From Branchipolynoe longqiensis (lineage: Eukaryota; Annelida; Polychaeta; Phyllodocida; Polynoidae), in contig CM059186.1 of assembly GCA_030323885.1 (NCBI GenBank), positions 29,311,005 through 29,375,004 on the forward strand: a stretch of DNA of 64,000 nt, given 5' to 3'. The translations under genes were made by a program, and so were the position numbers. Every line of letters begins with the position of its first letter. The first letter of the stretch is position 1. The notes under the pieces were generated by a model. The model saw only the letters and a list, made by a program, of their open reading frames with translations. It was not told the DNA's origin and did not search any database. This document shows, one piece after another, positions 41,095-52,862 of the stretch.

Positions 41095-41700
41095 CTCCCA
41101 CCACCTGTCACACTACCTATTACACCACCTGTCATACTGGCTGTCACATCATCTGTCTCATCATCTGTCAGACCTCCTGTCACGTCACCTGTCACACCGC
41201 CTGTTACACTTCATGTCATGAGTCCTGTCACACCGCATGTCACATCACCTGTCACGGCGCATATCACACCACCTGTCAGACCACCTGCCACACTGCCTGT
41301 CAGATGGCATGTCACACCGCATGTCACTCCACCTGTCACACCGCCTGTCACACATCCTGTCATGAGTCCTGTCACACCGCATGTCACACATCCTGTCACA
41401 CCGCATGTCACACCACCTGTCATACCTCCTATTACACCGCCTGTCTTGCCGCATATCACACCGCCTGTCACACTGCCTGCCACACTGCATGCCATACCGT
41501 TTTGTGACACCACGTATCACACCTCCTGTTACACCCCCTGTCACACCTCCTGCTACAGTACATGTCACACTGCATGTCACACTACCTACCACACCTCCTG
41601 CCATACAACCTGTCACATCACCTGTCACACCGTCCGTCACACTACCTGTCACATCACCTGTAACACCACTCATCGCACGGCTCGTCACTCCATCCTCACG
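41095..41700 (+). repeat. 12-bp minisatellite (cctgtcacaccg)
   Basis: About 50 copies of cctgtcacaccg with variants catgtcacacca, cctgccacactg and cctgtcatgagt. The 12-bp length leaves frames open on both strands (Pro-Val-Thr, Cys-His-Thr types). Confidence 0.92.
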
Positions 41701-41965
41701 GCCACTCTGACATGTTGCCGCGTAAGTCGTGTAACACCGCCACCTATCGGGGGCAGTGTGTACTTCTTCACCCCGGCGGCTATCTTGCATGGCTCGTACA
41801 ACGGGCGCCGGAAGTTGCGCCGGAAGTTGCGCAAGCATACTCAAGACAGATATATCCCCAATGAATGTGCAGCCATGCCGCTGTGCTCGCAAATAAGGCC
41901 TAATTGAATGAGGCATCAACAGCTACAGATTGATTGATAGGGTTGTGTGGAACCCGTGCATCCTT
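41701..41965. other. unassigned DNA
   Basis: Contains a doubled word, cgccggaagttgcg, at 41809-41834. No gene is visible. Confidence 0.3.
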
Positions 41966-41969
41966 CAAC

Positions 41970-42925
41970 ACCTGAGCCTGTCGTGGTGGTGGTAGTGCCT
42001 GTTGCGGTGGTGCCTGTTGTGGTGGTATTGGTGGTGGTGGTGGTGGTGGTGCTGATGGTCCTGGTATGGTGGTGGTGGTGCCTGTTGCGGTGTTGCCTGT
42101 TGTGGTGGTGGTGTTGGTGTTGGTGGTGGTGGTGGTGCTAGTGGCGATGGTGGTGGTAGTGCTGGTGAGGGTGATGGTGGCGTTGGTCATGGTTGTGGTG
42201 CTGCTAGTGGTGGTGGTGGTGGTGCTTCTGGTGCTGGTGTTGCTGGTGGTGCTGGGGTGGTGACAGTGGTGGTGATGGTCATGCTGGTGGCGCGGATGCT
42301 AATTGCGATGGTGGTAGTGGTGGTGGTGATGCTGATGCTAGTGCCGATGATGGTGATAGTGGTGGTGGTGGTGCTGGTAGTGGTGGTGCTAGTGCCGATG
42401 GTAGTGGTGGTGGTAGTGCTGGTTAGGGTGATGGTGCTGCTAGTGGTGGTGGTGGTGGTGCTTGTGGTGCTGGTGTTACTGGTGGTGGTGGGGTGGTGAC
42501 AGTGGTGGTAATGATCGTGCTGGTGGCATGGATGCTAATTGCGATGGTGGTAGTGGTGCTGGTGATGCTGATGCTAGTGGCGATGATGGTGATGGTGGTG
42601 GTGGTGGTGCTGGTGGTGGAGGTGCTGGTGGTGCTGATGCCAGTGGCAATGATGGTGATGGTGGTGGTCGTGGTGGTGATCATGGTGGTGGTGATGCTGG
42701 TAGTGGTGGTGATGCTGGTAGTGGTGGCGATGCTGGTAGTGGCTTTGATGATGGTGGTAGTGGTGCTGGCAATGCTGATGCCAGTGGAAAGGATGGTGAT
42801 GGTGGTGGTCGTGGTAGTGATCATGGTGGTGGCGGTGATGGTGGTGGTGGTGATGGTGGTGGTGGTGGTGTGTGGTGGTGGTGGTGCTGGTGGCGCTGAT
42901 GCTAGTGGCGGTGCTGGTGGTGGAT
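41970..42925 (+). repeat. GGTGGT / GATGGTGGT satellite
   Basis: Triplet-based array with internal longer repeats: gtgatgctgatgctagtg and gatgatggtgatggtggtgg recur at about 42330, 42560, 42640 and 42770. Open frames in several phases are not called. Confidence 0.9.
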
Positions 42926-43256
42926 TGACCATATTTCTCCAATTTTCTAACCCACATATTAGTTCATACGAAACAAACAATGCAAAGATAAATAATGGAA
43001 GTTTCTATTTGATTAATTTTACCCATGTTTCTAGCATATACATATTTATATTAGTTCATCCGAAACAAACATGTAAATATGAATAACAGAAGGTTCTGGT
43101 TGATCATATTTGTTAATGTTTCTAACATATATATATAAGAGTATATTCGTTGATACGAAACTAACAATGGAAGCATAATTAACGGAGTGCTCTAATGTAT
43201 TTAATCGCATTTCTCCCTATTTATAACATGTATATTTATTTATACGAAACTAACAC
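42926..43256 (+). repeat. ~90-bp tandem repeat, four diverged units
   Basis: The word ttagttcatacgaaacaaac or a close form occurs at about 42959, 43052, 43147 and 43232. Units also share tttctaacatatatat-like words. Confidence 0.7.
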
Positions 43257-43462
43257 CTCCCTCCTCTGGATTCCCATCCGGTTAGCTCTGTATGTGGCCG
43301 CAGGTGTACGCATGATATATAATCTGTTATCTGAATATAAATAAAAAACCTGCTCAGGCCATTTTATTGCCTTTCTCCTCACCGCCCTTAAGGCCTCTAT
43401 GACATATTAATGGCGCCACCTGTAGTCTGGTCGTGTAACTAGCACTCCTCCCATCAGTCAGT
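43257..43462. other. unassigned DNA
   Basis: aatggcgccacctgtagtct near 43410 resembles part of repeat E. Confidence 0.3.
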
Positions 43463-43562
43463 TAAAGTTGCATAATCCTATGAGACCATAACCTTTCCGA
43501 AACCAAAATATTTTCCTACATTTGCTTCTATATATCCAACTTAGATACTGTTGCACAACATA
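43463..43562. mobile_element. TIR family F, end fragment
   Basis: gttaaagttgcataatccta, aaaccaaaatattttcctac and ctatatatccaacttaga match the family F right end in minus orientation. Confidence 0.65.
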
Positions 43563-43581
43563 TTGACTATTATTTATTGCG

Positions 43582-43966
43582 GCATGAAATGATTGTCTGT
43601 TTGTTTGTTGTTGTTTTATGTCCTAGCAACATCTAAGGTCATATCAGGATGGGTACCAACTTGTGACAGCGCACACCCATGGCCACTTAATAGTGCTTCC
43701 CCACTTGGAAACCAACCCGCCAGCACCATGACCTGATAATATCCCACTCAGTCACATTATCCTGACACTGAAACAACCAGTCCTTCCACTATTCTAATAA
43801 TACCGCGCGCCAGGCTAGGAAGCAATAAGTATCAAGTTTTAAGTCATTAGTTTGATGCTACCAGGATTTGAACCCACAAACTCATGGGTTCGGATCTCCC
43901 GAACTCCCAAAACAGGAAAACGGACGCTCTACTCATTCAGAAACCCCGTCTGGTTGCATGAAATGA
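43582..43966 (-). mobile_element. SINE-A, full length with 11-bp target duplication
   Basis: gcatgaaatga at 43582-43592 and 43956-43966 flanks the copy exactly. Tail, body, doubled B box and head are present. Confidence 0.92.
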
Positions 43967-44248
43967 ATATTACATCAATTTAATTTGGATTTAAAACCCT
44001 TTCCCTACTCAGTGCAAGTAATACATTGCCAATGCTGTCACGCATTTTGGTGTGCACACATACTTTATCTGACATCTTTGCACTTCAACTATCTGCAAAG
44101 TTCGCCATTTCCAATCAAAGTTAATGCAAACTAACGCAGAGCAAATCATAACAATCAACTAAATATATGTATTTAAAAGATATGGGAGAAACCCAAAGCC
44201 ATTGGGTTATTCAACTTTGAAGCAAGCATAATAACATTGTGAGTGGAC
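43967..44248. other. unassigned DNA
   Basis: Nothing recognised. Confidence 0.3.
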
Positions 44249-44249
44249 G

Positions 44250-44868
44250 GTCTTTGAATAAATGGAAACCTTATAGAGATGTTGATGAGTGATGTCACAA
44301 TAATGTCTTTGAATAAATGGAAACCTTATAGAGATGTTGATGAGTGATGTCACAATAATGTCTTTGAGTAAAGTGCATACCTTATAGAGATGTTGATGAG
44401 TGATGTCACAATAATGTCTTTGAATAAATGGCAACCTTATAGAGATGTTGATGAGTGATGTCACAATAATGTCTTTGAATAAAATGCATACCTTATAGAG
44501 ATGTTGATGAGTGATATCACACTAATGTTTTTGATTAAAGTGCATACCTTATAGAGATGTTGATGAGTGATGTCACAATAATGCTGTTGATTAAATTGCA
44601 TACTTTATAGAGGTTTTGATGAGTGATGTCATAATAATGTCTTCAAATAAATTACATACATTATAGAGATGTTGATGAGTGATGTCACAATAGTGTCTTT
44701 GATTAAATTGCATACCGTATAGAGATGGCGATGAGTGATGTCACAATAATGTCTTTGATTACATTGCATACCTTTTAGAGATGTTGATGAGTGATGTCAC
44801 ACTAATGTCTTTGATTAAATTGCATACCTTATAGAGATGTTGATGAGTGATGTCACAATAACGTGACT
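44250..44868 (+). repeat. 55-bp minisatellite
   Basis: The unit tctttgaataaatggaaacc ttatagagatgttgatgagt gatgtcacaataatg recurs at 44251, 44306, 44361 and 44416 and on to about 44865 (about 11 copies). Confidence 0.92.
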
Positions 44869-45172
44869 TGTATTTAGAATGACCCTGGTTGGCAAAACAA
44901 ATAAGACCAGTGAAGTTTTGTGTGGATACCAATGGAGAAATCCTTCACTTGAATTGATGCTTTTTATAACATTAAATCTGGCAAACATATTGAATCTCAG
45001 CTCAACATTTTTCGGCTATGTTTTGTGTCTGCCCAAAGCTTCCAAATCATTGTGAATAAATAAATAAATGCTACAGAATTGTAAGCATAATTTAGTTACA
45101 ATTCTCGGAGAAATGTGTGATAACAGACACTAACTGCAGGAAAGAAAGTGAAATGAAATATTATTTAAGTTG
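44869..45172. other. unassigned DNA
   Basis: Nothing recognised. Confidence 0.3.
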
Positions 45173-45173
45173 G

Positions 45174-45516
45174 ATAGTCCGATGATTTTAAATTTCTGTC
45201 GTTATTCTGAGATAAATATATTAGGTTTATCGTTATAATCTATCTTATGTTAGTTTTAATCGACTCACTTTAAATAGCTAACTTTTGAGATATTTGAAAT
45301 GCAAAATACAAAATTAATTTAGGCATGCATGCCAAAACTGTGATCTCATAGGCTTCTGCAGGAACAGATTCTATTAAATTGGCTTGGTGTTCCATTCTAT
45401 GTGGTGACAAATAGTTGATAAGTGCACCAGTATCTAAATTCAATATGTAGAATCAAATCTCGATCACTGTTTTGGTTTTGGAAATTTGCTGTTTTCATCA
45501 GACTATGCAGCTTTAA
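45174..45516. mobile_element. TIR family F, full-length uninterrupted copy
   Basis: Left end tttaagttggatagtccgat and right end atcagactatgcagctttaa. About 343 bp, AT-rich, non-coding. The best reference copy for the family in this window. Confidence 0.82.
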
Positions 45517-45950
45517 ATAAACATTCTGGTGAATTTGAAACAACATGTATTTATGTACCTAATTTTTAGGAATATGTCCATATTACGGCGACACCGGGGG
45601 AAAATCAATGCAAACTTGCCAATGAATTGAATGCAGTGCATCTCAGCTCGCCATGTATTTAGTCAATGGGTGCCTGTCCAATGTTCCCAAAGAATTGTGA
45701 ATAAAATCAATCATACATATGTGTTATATAATTTAGTATGCGAATATAAATAAAGAATAGTCCCTAATGGTTTTCGTTGCTCCTTCTGGGCACCGCTCGC
45801 TTCCCAACACCCCTTATTCTCAGCAGGCCCCCCCCCCCCCCGTAACCGGGCACTCTCTGCTTCCCCTTTCCTGGGAACCGACTCCAATGGTCTCCCAGCT
45901 CTCACTTCAAAATTCCCTGACGCGAATGATGTATTCAGGGTAGACAGGTA
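45517..45950. other. unassigned DNA with a C homopolymer
   Basis: A C run lies at 45828-45841. No gene is visible. Confidence 0.3.
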
Positions 45951-45954
45951 CCGG

Positions 45955-46120
45955 ATGCACCCGGGGGTGGAGCCACCAGTCGCGAGATGGAGGAGGCAAT
46001 AGAGTATATAGTGCATTATTAACAATAATTAGCACATAATAATAATCAAGAGGGGTTAATTCCGTTCCGTGCCTTTATACTCGCATAATGCGTTATACAT
46101 CACATATATATATTATAAAA
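45955..46120. repeat. dispersed repeat E, copy 3
   Basis: ggggtggagccaccagtcgc, ttccgttccgtgcctttata and cgcataatgcgttatacatc correspond to words at 53165-53345. Confidence 0.45.
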
Positions 46121-47238
46121 CCCTAAAGAGAACCAAGCTGTGTTTAAAGGTTGCTTGTGCCAACCAGCCAATGCCAATCAGCCGATGCACATTTGTGGGA
46201 ATGCGATGATGTCAAGATAAACACACAACAGATTAATAGTTCAGGTGCAAAGGCCCACAAATCCATTTTTGTTGTTCTCTGTAAAACAGAATGTGTTGTG
46301 CTTTACAGGCAAAGTCTATCAATTTCATATTGAGTAATGCATTATAAAGGGGATGTGCTGGTTTTTGACTAAAACAATGAATTTGACGATCAGAATGTTG
46401 GCAGCTTCAGCTAAAAAAAATGGTCATCATGGTTTCATTTTGGCCTGAATGGCGCTTGTCAGCATTTCCACCTGAACTCTTTCTTTTTTGTGCCGATGAA
46501 GTTATTTACTCTGCTCATAACAGATAAGTGTGTCAACACTTGTTTTCACTGCAGGGCAACACTAATCCAATTTCTTTTAATTTCTTTTGTTTTGTTTTTT
46601 TAGTAATAATTTAGGTTTTCTTGCTTCTTGTTTATGGCTTGTAACTGTTTGTAGAACACTTCATATATACATGTATGTGCGATATGATGCATTATGCGAA
46701 TAAGAACACAGTCTCTGACCTCTATCATGACCTTCACTATTATATTCTTCTTAGTCTCTCTGACCAGCGTGGAAGAGCAAGCTACGTGTGGAACCCTACC
46801 ACCTCCTCACCCGCGGGTTCTCATTATCAGCTGATTGTGGCTTATATTGGCAATGGGGTGTGCTGTAGGATCCAAGATATGCGAGTTCTGGCAAATCGCC
46901 GAACCGATCCATGCAACCAGGTCTGAGCTGCCATTTGCTCCGATCACCAACGAACAAGAATTCGGGACAAATAATCAGTAAATGATTAAAAAAAATAATT
47001 ATGTGAATAAGAACATATCCACTGTCCTCTATCATGACCTTCACTGCTCCGATAGCAAACTAACAATACTTGGGGAAAACTATTGAGATATTCAGTCAAC
47101 TGGTTTTTTTTGGGTTGTATTTTTAAATGGACTTTTAAAAATTAAAAAGATGGGTGAGCTCGACGTGATATTAATATGAAACTAATATAAACAAATCTAA
47201 CCAAGGAATAGAAATCCTGAGGTTAGCTGACCTCGACG
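46121..47238. other. unassigned DNA with one direct repeat pair
   Basis: gaataagaacacagtctctg then acctctatcatgaccttcac at about 46696-46738 recurs diverged at about 47004-47044. The pair flanks about 260 bp. No gene is supported. Confidence 0.4.
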
Positions 47239-47239
47239 T

Positions 47240-47437
47240 GAGATAGAACTGATTGGCTCAGTGTCAGGATAATGTGATTGAGTGGGATATCAGTTCATGG
47301 TGCTGGCAGCCTGATTTCCCAGTGGATCAGCACTAGAAAGTCGCCATGAGTGTGCACTGTCACAAGTCAGTACCCGTCCTGATGTGACCTTAGATGTTGC
47401 CCAGACGTAAAACTCCAACAACCAACCAACGTGACCT
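47240..47437 (+). mobile_element. SINE-A, 3' part
   Basis: gattggctcagtgtcaggat through gtaaaactccaacaaccaac. The head is absent. Confidence 0.8.
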
Positions 47438-47842
47438 AGAACCAGGCTGCCTGCAGCTACTGGCCCTGCAATAGACAACTACATTTCTAAATCAAGTGAA
47501 GATATTTTTTAAGATATTACTTATGTGTATCATAATGTATTATAATAATATAAAGAAACGGAGCAAACTCATCATTATTACTTATTGTATATATTGTTTA
47601 TTGTACGATCAATTATATATATATATATTCGGAGTCGCGCACCCACCCCACTACGGGACGCGCGATTGGGCGCCAAATGTTTGGTGTGGAATCAATGCAA
47701 ACCTCCGTCATTCCGATCTCAATTTTCTTTTAGGAAGAGCATATATAATCCCAGCCAGAGAACTAATAAAGAACTCAGCCCAACTCTGCCTTTGTCTATA
47801 CCTTATTTGTCTAGTGGTTTATATCTGGTGTTAGATAGGTTG
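47438..47842. other. unassigned DNA, possibly containing an LTR-like segment
   Basis: 47670-47840 has TATATAA (47740s), AATAAAG (47765s) and, to its left, gggcgccaaat whose complement resembles a retroelement primer-binding site (TGGCGCCC). The evidence is too weak for a firm call. Confidence 0.3.
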
Positions 47843-47985
47843 ATTAAGCAGGGGGAATTTCAACCGCAGACAATAGATTGTCCTCATTCCATTGGCCCTT
47901 GCCCTTCCTGGTAATGCCGAGTGCCAGGCTAGGTATTGACAAGTAACAAATGTTAAATCACTGGTTTGACTCGGTCAGGGTTGGT
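47843..47985 (-). mobile_element. SINE-A fragment with tail-C
   Basis: agcagggggaatttcaaccg and cagacaatagattgtcctca (tail-C) lead into the SINE-A body (ggtaatgccgagtgccaggc). Confidence 0.65.
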
Positions 47986-48303
47986 TTTTGCCGTTTTATG
48001 TCCTGGCAACATCAGGATGGGTACCAACTTGTGACAGTGCACACTCATGGCGACTTTATAATGCTCCCTGCCAGCCAGCGCAATGACCTAACATCCCACT
48101 CAGTCACATTATCCTGACACTGAGCCAACCAGTCCTTGCCCTGTCCTAATAATGCCGAGAGCCCGGCTAGGAAGCAACAAGTATCAATCATTAAAACATT
48201 GATCTGACGCGACCAGGGTTCGAACCCTTGGGTTCGAATTCTACGACCTACCAAAACTGGAGACGGACACTCAACTCATTCGTCCATACCACGTCTGGTC
48301 CAG
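47986..48303 (-). mobile_element. SINE-A, nearly complete
   Basis: gttttatgtcctggcaacat to cattcgtccataccacgtct. A short deletion lies in the tail (caacatcaggatggg). Confidence 0.82.
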
Positions 48304-48324
48304 TCGGGGTGGGAGTCCAAGGTT

Positions 48325-48690
48325 AAGGCCCGGTTACATACACGTTAGTGGACGTAGTTGAATGTAGTGGAGGCTAACGTAATTGAATATAGTTGAAGGT
48401 AGTACAATGTAGTAGAATGTTAGTTGAAGGTACCGGAGAAGTATGGATCCCGGTACGTTCAACCACGTTCAACCACGTTCAACTACGTTCAACCACTTTC
48501 AACTACATTCAACTACGTTCAACTACGTTCAACTACGTCCAACTACATCCAACTAGATTCAACTACGTTCAACTACATTCAACTAGGTTCAACTACGTTC
48601 AACAATGTTCAACTACATTTAACTACGTTCAACTACGTCAGCCTCCACTATGTTCAACTACATCCACTAATGCGTATGTGACCGAGCCTT
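48325..48690. mobile_element. TIR element with internal cgttcaacta repeats
   Basis: Left aaggcccggttacatacacg ttagtggacgtagttgaa; right ttcaactacatccactaatg cgtatgtgaccgagcctt. The interior is a run of about 20 words of cgttcaacta (10-11 bp) at 48457-48660, with reversed gtagttgaa words on the left half. A ttaa is next to both ends. Confidence 0.85.
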
Positions 48691-48895
48691 TAAAGTCTAC
48701 GTTCCACGTGGAAAGTGGCCGCTCAACTCATTCTTATTTAGAATTGTTCTATATGCACAGGTATGCAGCCCTTTTGCTCACCAACAGGTGGCAGTACAGA
48801 CGGTCGGCGATTGATCAGAAAAGAGGCGCACAAGAAACTAATTACACCGTACAGGATCGACCATCGATTCCCCCACAGATCAGATAGACATGGGC
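48691..48895. other. unassigned DNA
   Basis: Nothing recognised. Confidence 0.3.
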
Positions 48896-48898
48896 AGT

Positions 48899-49197
48899 TC
48901 AGTTTGTTGTTGTGTTACGTCCTAGCAACATCTAAGGTCATATCAGGATGGGTACCGACTTGTGACAGTGCACACTCATGGTGACTTTATAGTGCTGCCC
49001 CACTGGAAGACCAGGCCACCAGCACCATGACCTGATATCCCACTCAGTCACATTATCCTGACACTGAGCCAACCAGTCCTTGTCATATCCTAATAATGCC
49101 TAGTGCCATGCTAGGAAGCGACAAGTATAATTTGTTAAGTCATTGGTTTGACTCGACCAGGGTTCGAACACATGACCCCACGATCTACGAACATGGG
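48899..49197 (-). mobile_element. SINE-A lacking the end of its head
   Basis: Tail, body and box B are present up to ctacgaacatggga, where repeat P begins. Confidence 0.85.
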
Positions 49198-49628
49198 AAG
49201 GTTAAACCAAAGTTGGTTAAACCAAAGTCAGTTAATCCAAACTATCAGTTAATCCAAACAAAATTGTCGGATGCCAGGCCATTTCCAGTATGGTTAAACC
49301 AAACTTTCATGTGGTTATAAGGTCATCTGAGACCCCACCAATATTTTTATATGATAAATGGTAGTATTTTGCCAGGCCGCAGAAAAAAGTTTGGATTAAT
49401 CGATTGTTTGGGTTAACCAAGCTTGGTTTAACAGGGTTATACTGTATAGACATAAAAAACAATACTCAAAGTGTCCACATACATTATATATTACATTCAA
49501 AATGCACCCACGTTTTTGCCAAAGCCAAGTCAAGTCGAAGCCAAAGCTCAGTTAAACCAATGATCGGTTAATCCAAACAAATTTCTAGGGTCCCTTCAAG
49601 TTTGATTTAATGGGGTTATACTGTATTT
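49198..49628. mobile_element. pogo/Tigger-like repeat P, copy 2
   Basis: ggttaaaccaaagttggtta, ggttataaggtcatctgaga, ggggttatactgtatagaca and final tttaatggggttatactgta match 4002-4477 in order. The left terminus is lost. Confidence 0.68.
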
Positions 49629-49654
49629 ACAATACACAATCATTCAGATATGGC

Positions 49655-49893
49655 TACATGACTTAAGAAAATTATACTTGTCGCTTCCTAGCCAAGCGCT
49701 CTGCATTATTAGGATAGCGTGAGGACTGGTTGGCTCAGTGTCAGAATAATGTGAATGAGTGGGATAACAGGTCATAGTGCTGATGACATTGTCACCCAGT
49801 GGGGCAACACCATGAGCGCGCACTGTCACAAGGCGGTACCCGTCCTGATATGACCTTAGCTGTTGCTAGGATGCAAAACTCCAACAAGCAACT
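49655..49893 (+). mobile_element. SINE-A, 3' two thirds
   Basis: aaaattatacttgtcgcttc through gatgcaaaactccaacaagc. It faces the minus-strand copy at 48899 across repeat P. Confidence 0.8.
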
Positions 49894-49895
49894 AT

Positions 49896-50004
49896 ATTAT
49901 ATATTATATACATTATACAGAATATATATTATATATATTATACATTGTATATTATATACATTGGAGACAGTGTGTATATTCTATATATAATTATATTGTA
50001 TACA
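49896..50004. repeat. TA-rich microsatellite
   Basis: tatattatatattatataca-like words. Confidence 0.85.
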
Positions 50005-50587
50005 TGATATAAATTGTGCATATTATCACAGGCAGAGTGACTGAGCGTGGTCAGACAAATTACTGCATTTGCAGACGGGGCACCACAAGCGGGCTGGTTG
50101 CATAGGCAATGCACATAGTCGATGAACAAGAGCAGTACAAAGGATGAGCTAGGATAACAATAAAAAGGTAAATCTTCTGATTAATTATACTTGTATAATG
50201 CTTATAATCACATATATATGCCAGATACCGGCGTTCAGTGACACTCAGATTTAACCACTGAAGCCAAGAAAAGGTCACGTGCAACCTCAGCAGGTGAGGG
50301 AAACACCGCCAATGAGGGTCTGTTGATACAATCAGTATCGTCGATGTATTTCAGTACTGGCCAAGTCCAAGCAACAGTATCGTTGAGGCAATTCAATATG
50401 GGTAACTCCAAGGATATGTAGACTGTGTATGGGGTGTGGTGGGTGGTGACCTGAAAGTGTAGAGGCTGTGCCTAATAACCCCCCACCCCCTCCCTTCCAC
50501 CCAGACATTGCTGGTGGGGAGCGGTAAGAGGAGAGGGTGTGGATGGGTATGTGCGTGCGTGCGGGGGTGCGTGGGGGGGGGTACCTC
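50005..50587. other. unassigned DNA
   Basis: A GT/G-rich patch lies at 50530-50582. No gene is visible. Confidence 0.3.
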
Positions 50588-50588
50588 A

Positions 50589-51175
50589 AGCCCCAGTCAC
50601 ACCTTACCGGATTGAGCAACGGACATAAATCGGACAAGAACTTTCTAGTCCGGTGGTGTTCGGTATCAAAATGTGCCGAAATGTGTCGAAATGTTGCAAG
50701 GGCCACCGGACGAAACGGTTGCTAATTGGACAAGGAACGTACATTAACGAATATCCAGGCGATGCTAACCGGATGAAAACCGAATGTCAAACGGACGTAC
50801 CGGATTGTTCACGGATGCACCGAAAACATATACTGACCGAATTCCCGCAATAACATTTTTTTTTTTTAAACCAAAAAACCCCACTGTCAACGGACTTGGC
50901 AGGAAGCAAACCGGAGACGTAACAGATGGGTACCGGACATGAAACGGACAAAGCGGACTAAACAGACTTAAACCGGACACCAACCGTAGATGTCAATCCG
51001 GCAGTGTCTGGTACAAGTTTTGTGCATGTTCAAAACTTGTACCAGACACCAACGGACACCACCGGAGATAGAACGGACACGCCGGGTGCCTACCCTATAT
51101 CAACCGGACATTGCGGTATTCCACTGGACAGTGTTTCTGTCTGGTTCCTCAATCCGGTGAGGTGTGACTGGGGCT
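50589..51175. mobile_element. TIR element with internal ACCGGAC-type repeats
   Basis: Left agccccagtcacaccttacc ggattgag; right ctcaatccggtgaggtgtga ctggggct (TIR about 28 bp, one mismatch). The interior is filled with variants of aaccggaca, aacggac and accggac, plus a small inner palindrome around 51012-51052. Confidence 0.87.
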
Positions 51176-51344
51176 CTAGTGGAAGACATTAGAGCAGTCT
51201 GTAGAATGTAGGTGGGGGGCGGGTCTAGTAACCCAGTTTCTGCTTGACCTCCTCAGCGTTGCTTTGACACCAGCCTAGTTCTCTTACTTTCAGATATTTG
51301 GCTTATAGAAATGGAAACTATACTTGTCAGGCTAATTCCCACGA
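51176..51344. other. unassigned DNA
   Basis: Nothing recognised. Confidence 0.3.
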
Positions 51345-52105
51345 GGTCTGTCAGTATCAGTAGGATACCATTTCAATATGCACCCACCTGATATTGAATG
51401 GCTGACTAGTATGACACTATGGAACTGGTGTGCATGCCATTGGTCTGTCAGTGTCAGTAGGATATCATTTCAATATGCACCCACCCGATGTTGAATCCCT
51501 GACTAGTATGACACTATGGAACTGGTGTGCGTGCCATTGGTCTGTCAGTGTCAGTAGGATACCATTTCAATATGCACCCACCCGATGTTGAATGGCTGAC
51601 TAGTATGACACTATGGAACTGGTGCGCATGCCATTGGTCTGTCAGTGTCAGTAGGATACCATTTCAATATGCACCCCACCCAATGTTGAATTGCTGGACC
51701 AGACGGGATGGCCGAATGAGTTAGAGCGTCCGTCTCCCGTGCTGGTAGATCATGGGGTCGTGGGTTCGAACCCCGGTCGAGTCAAACCAATGACTTAAAA
51801 ACTGATACTTGTTGCTTCCTAGCCAGGTGCTTGGCATTATTAGGACAGGGCAAGGACTAGTGTGCTCAGTGTCAGGAAAATGTGACTGAGTGGGATACCA
51901 GGTCATGGTGCCGGCGTCCTGGTTTCCCAGTGGGACATCACTATAAAGTTGCCATGAGTGCGCACTGTCACAAGTCGGGACCCATCCTGATATGACCTTA
52001 GATGTTTCTAGGACTTAAAATAACAACAAACAAACAAACAATTGAATGGCTGACTAGTATGACACTAAGGAACTGTGTGTATGCCATTGGTCTGAAAGTA
52101 CCCAG
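51345..52105 (+). repeat. ~105-bp tandem repeat split by SINE-A
   Basis: Units with gaatggctgactagtatgac, actatggaactggtgtgc and ggatacatttcaatatgcac occur about 3.5 times at 51345-51697. They resume at 52042 (ttgaatggctgactagtatg) after the SINE. Confidence 0.88.
51686..52052 (+). mobile_element. SINE-A, full length with target duplication
   Basis: Insert 51698-52041 between ttgaattgctgg (51686-51697) and ttgaatggctg (52042-52052). The head accagacgggatggccgaat, gggttcgaaccccggtcgag and the tail with aacaaacaaacaaac are complete. This is the best SINE-A reference copy. Confidence 0.93.
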
Positions 52106-52290
52106 CGGGTTGGCCCGAATCAGTAAGGCAAAGACGCCTTCCCTATTCATACTTATTTTCTCTAGTTATGTTATTTTTTCTCCAATACAAGCGCATGCGC
52201 ATTGCCCAACTGCATACAGAGTGCGCAAACAGAGTCGCTAGCCGAAATGGGGCCAGACCCTGCATACGATGGCAGGACTTGAGCTCTCCA
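52106..52290. repeat. dispersed repeat G, copy 1
   Basis: tattttctctagttatgtta, acaagcgcatgcgcattgcc and gagtcgctagccgaaatggg resemble 54262-54392. Confidence 0.55.
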
Positions 52291-52537
52291 CTTCATCTAT
52301 TGTGGGTGTGTGTAACAGATGCAGCATATTGCACCAACATGACGCTGAAGGCTGAGCTCACATACCACCAGTGGCGTATCTATGGAAAATAGCGCCTATG
52401 GCAAGCACTGAAATTGTGCCCCTGGTGCAAGCATCTGGCACCTGTCTTTTAGATAACTTTACCATAATATCAGCCCTCCTCCCACCCTTCAAGTGGCGCC
52501 TACAGCATATGTCATACCTGCCATACCATAGGTACAC
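52291..52537. other. unassigned DNA
   Basis: Nothing recognised. Confidence 0.3.
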
Positions 52538-52862
52538 CAGGCGGGATGGCTGAATGACTTGAATGTTGTGGGATTCGAACCCATGGGTTCGAACGCTGGT
52601 CGAGTAAAACCAATCACTTTAAAATTGATACTTGTCTCTTCCTAGCCTGGCTCTCAGCATTATTAGGATAGGGCAAGGACTGGTTCGCTCAGTGTCAGGA
52701 TAATGTGACTGAGTGGGATATCAGGTCATGCTGCTCGCAGCCTGGTCTCCTAGTGGGGCAGAACTATTAAGTCACCATGAGTGCGCACTGTTCCAAGTCT
52801 CAGTACCTATCCTGATATGACCTTAGATGTTGCCAGGACGTAAAATTCCAACAAACCAACCC
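52538..52862 (+). mobile_element. SINE-A with short head deletion
   Basis: accaggcgggatggctgaat, box B cccatgggttcgaacgc, and the full body and tail to ttccaacaaaccaacc. Confidence 0.87.

Noticed and set aside
40825..41907. 360-codon plus-strand frame
   Set aside because: Mostly the 12-bp CCTGTCACACCG array read as Pro-Val-Thr; the N-terminal 70 residues match nothing recognised.
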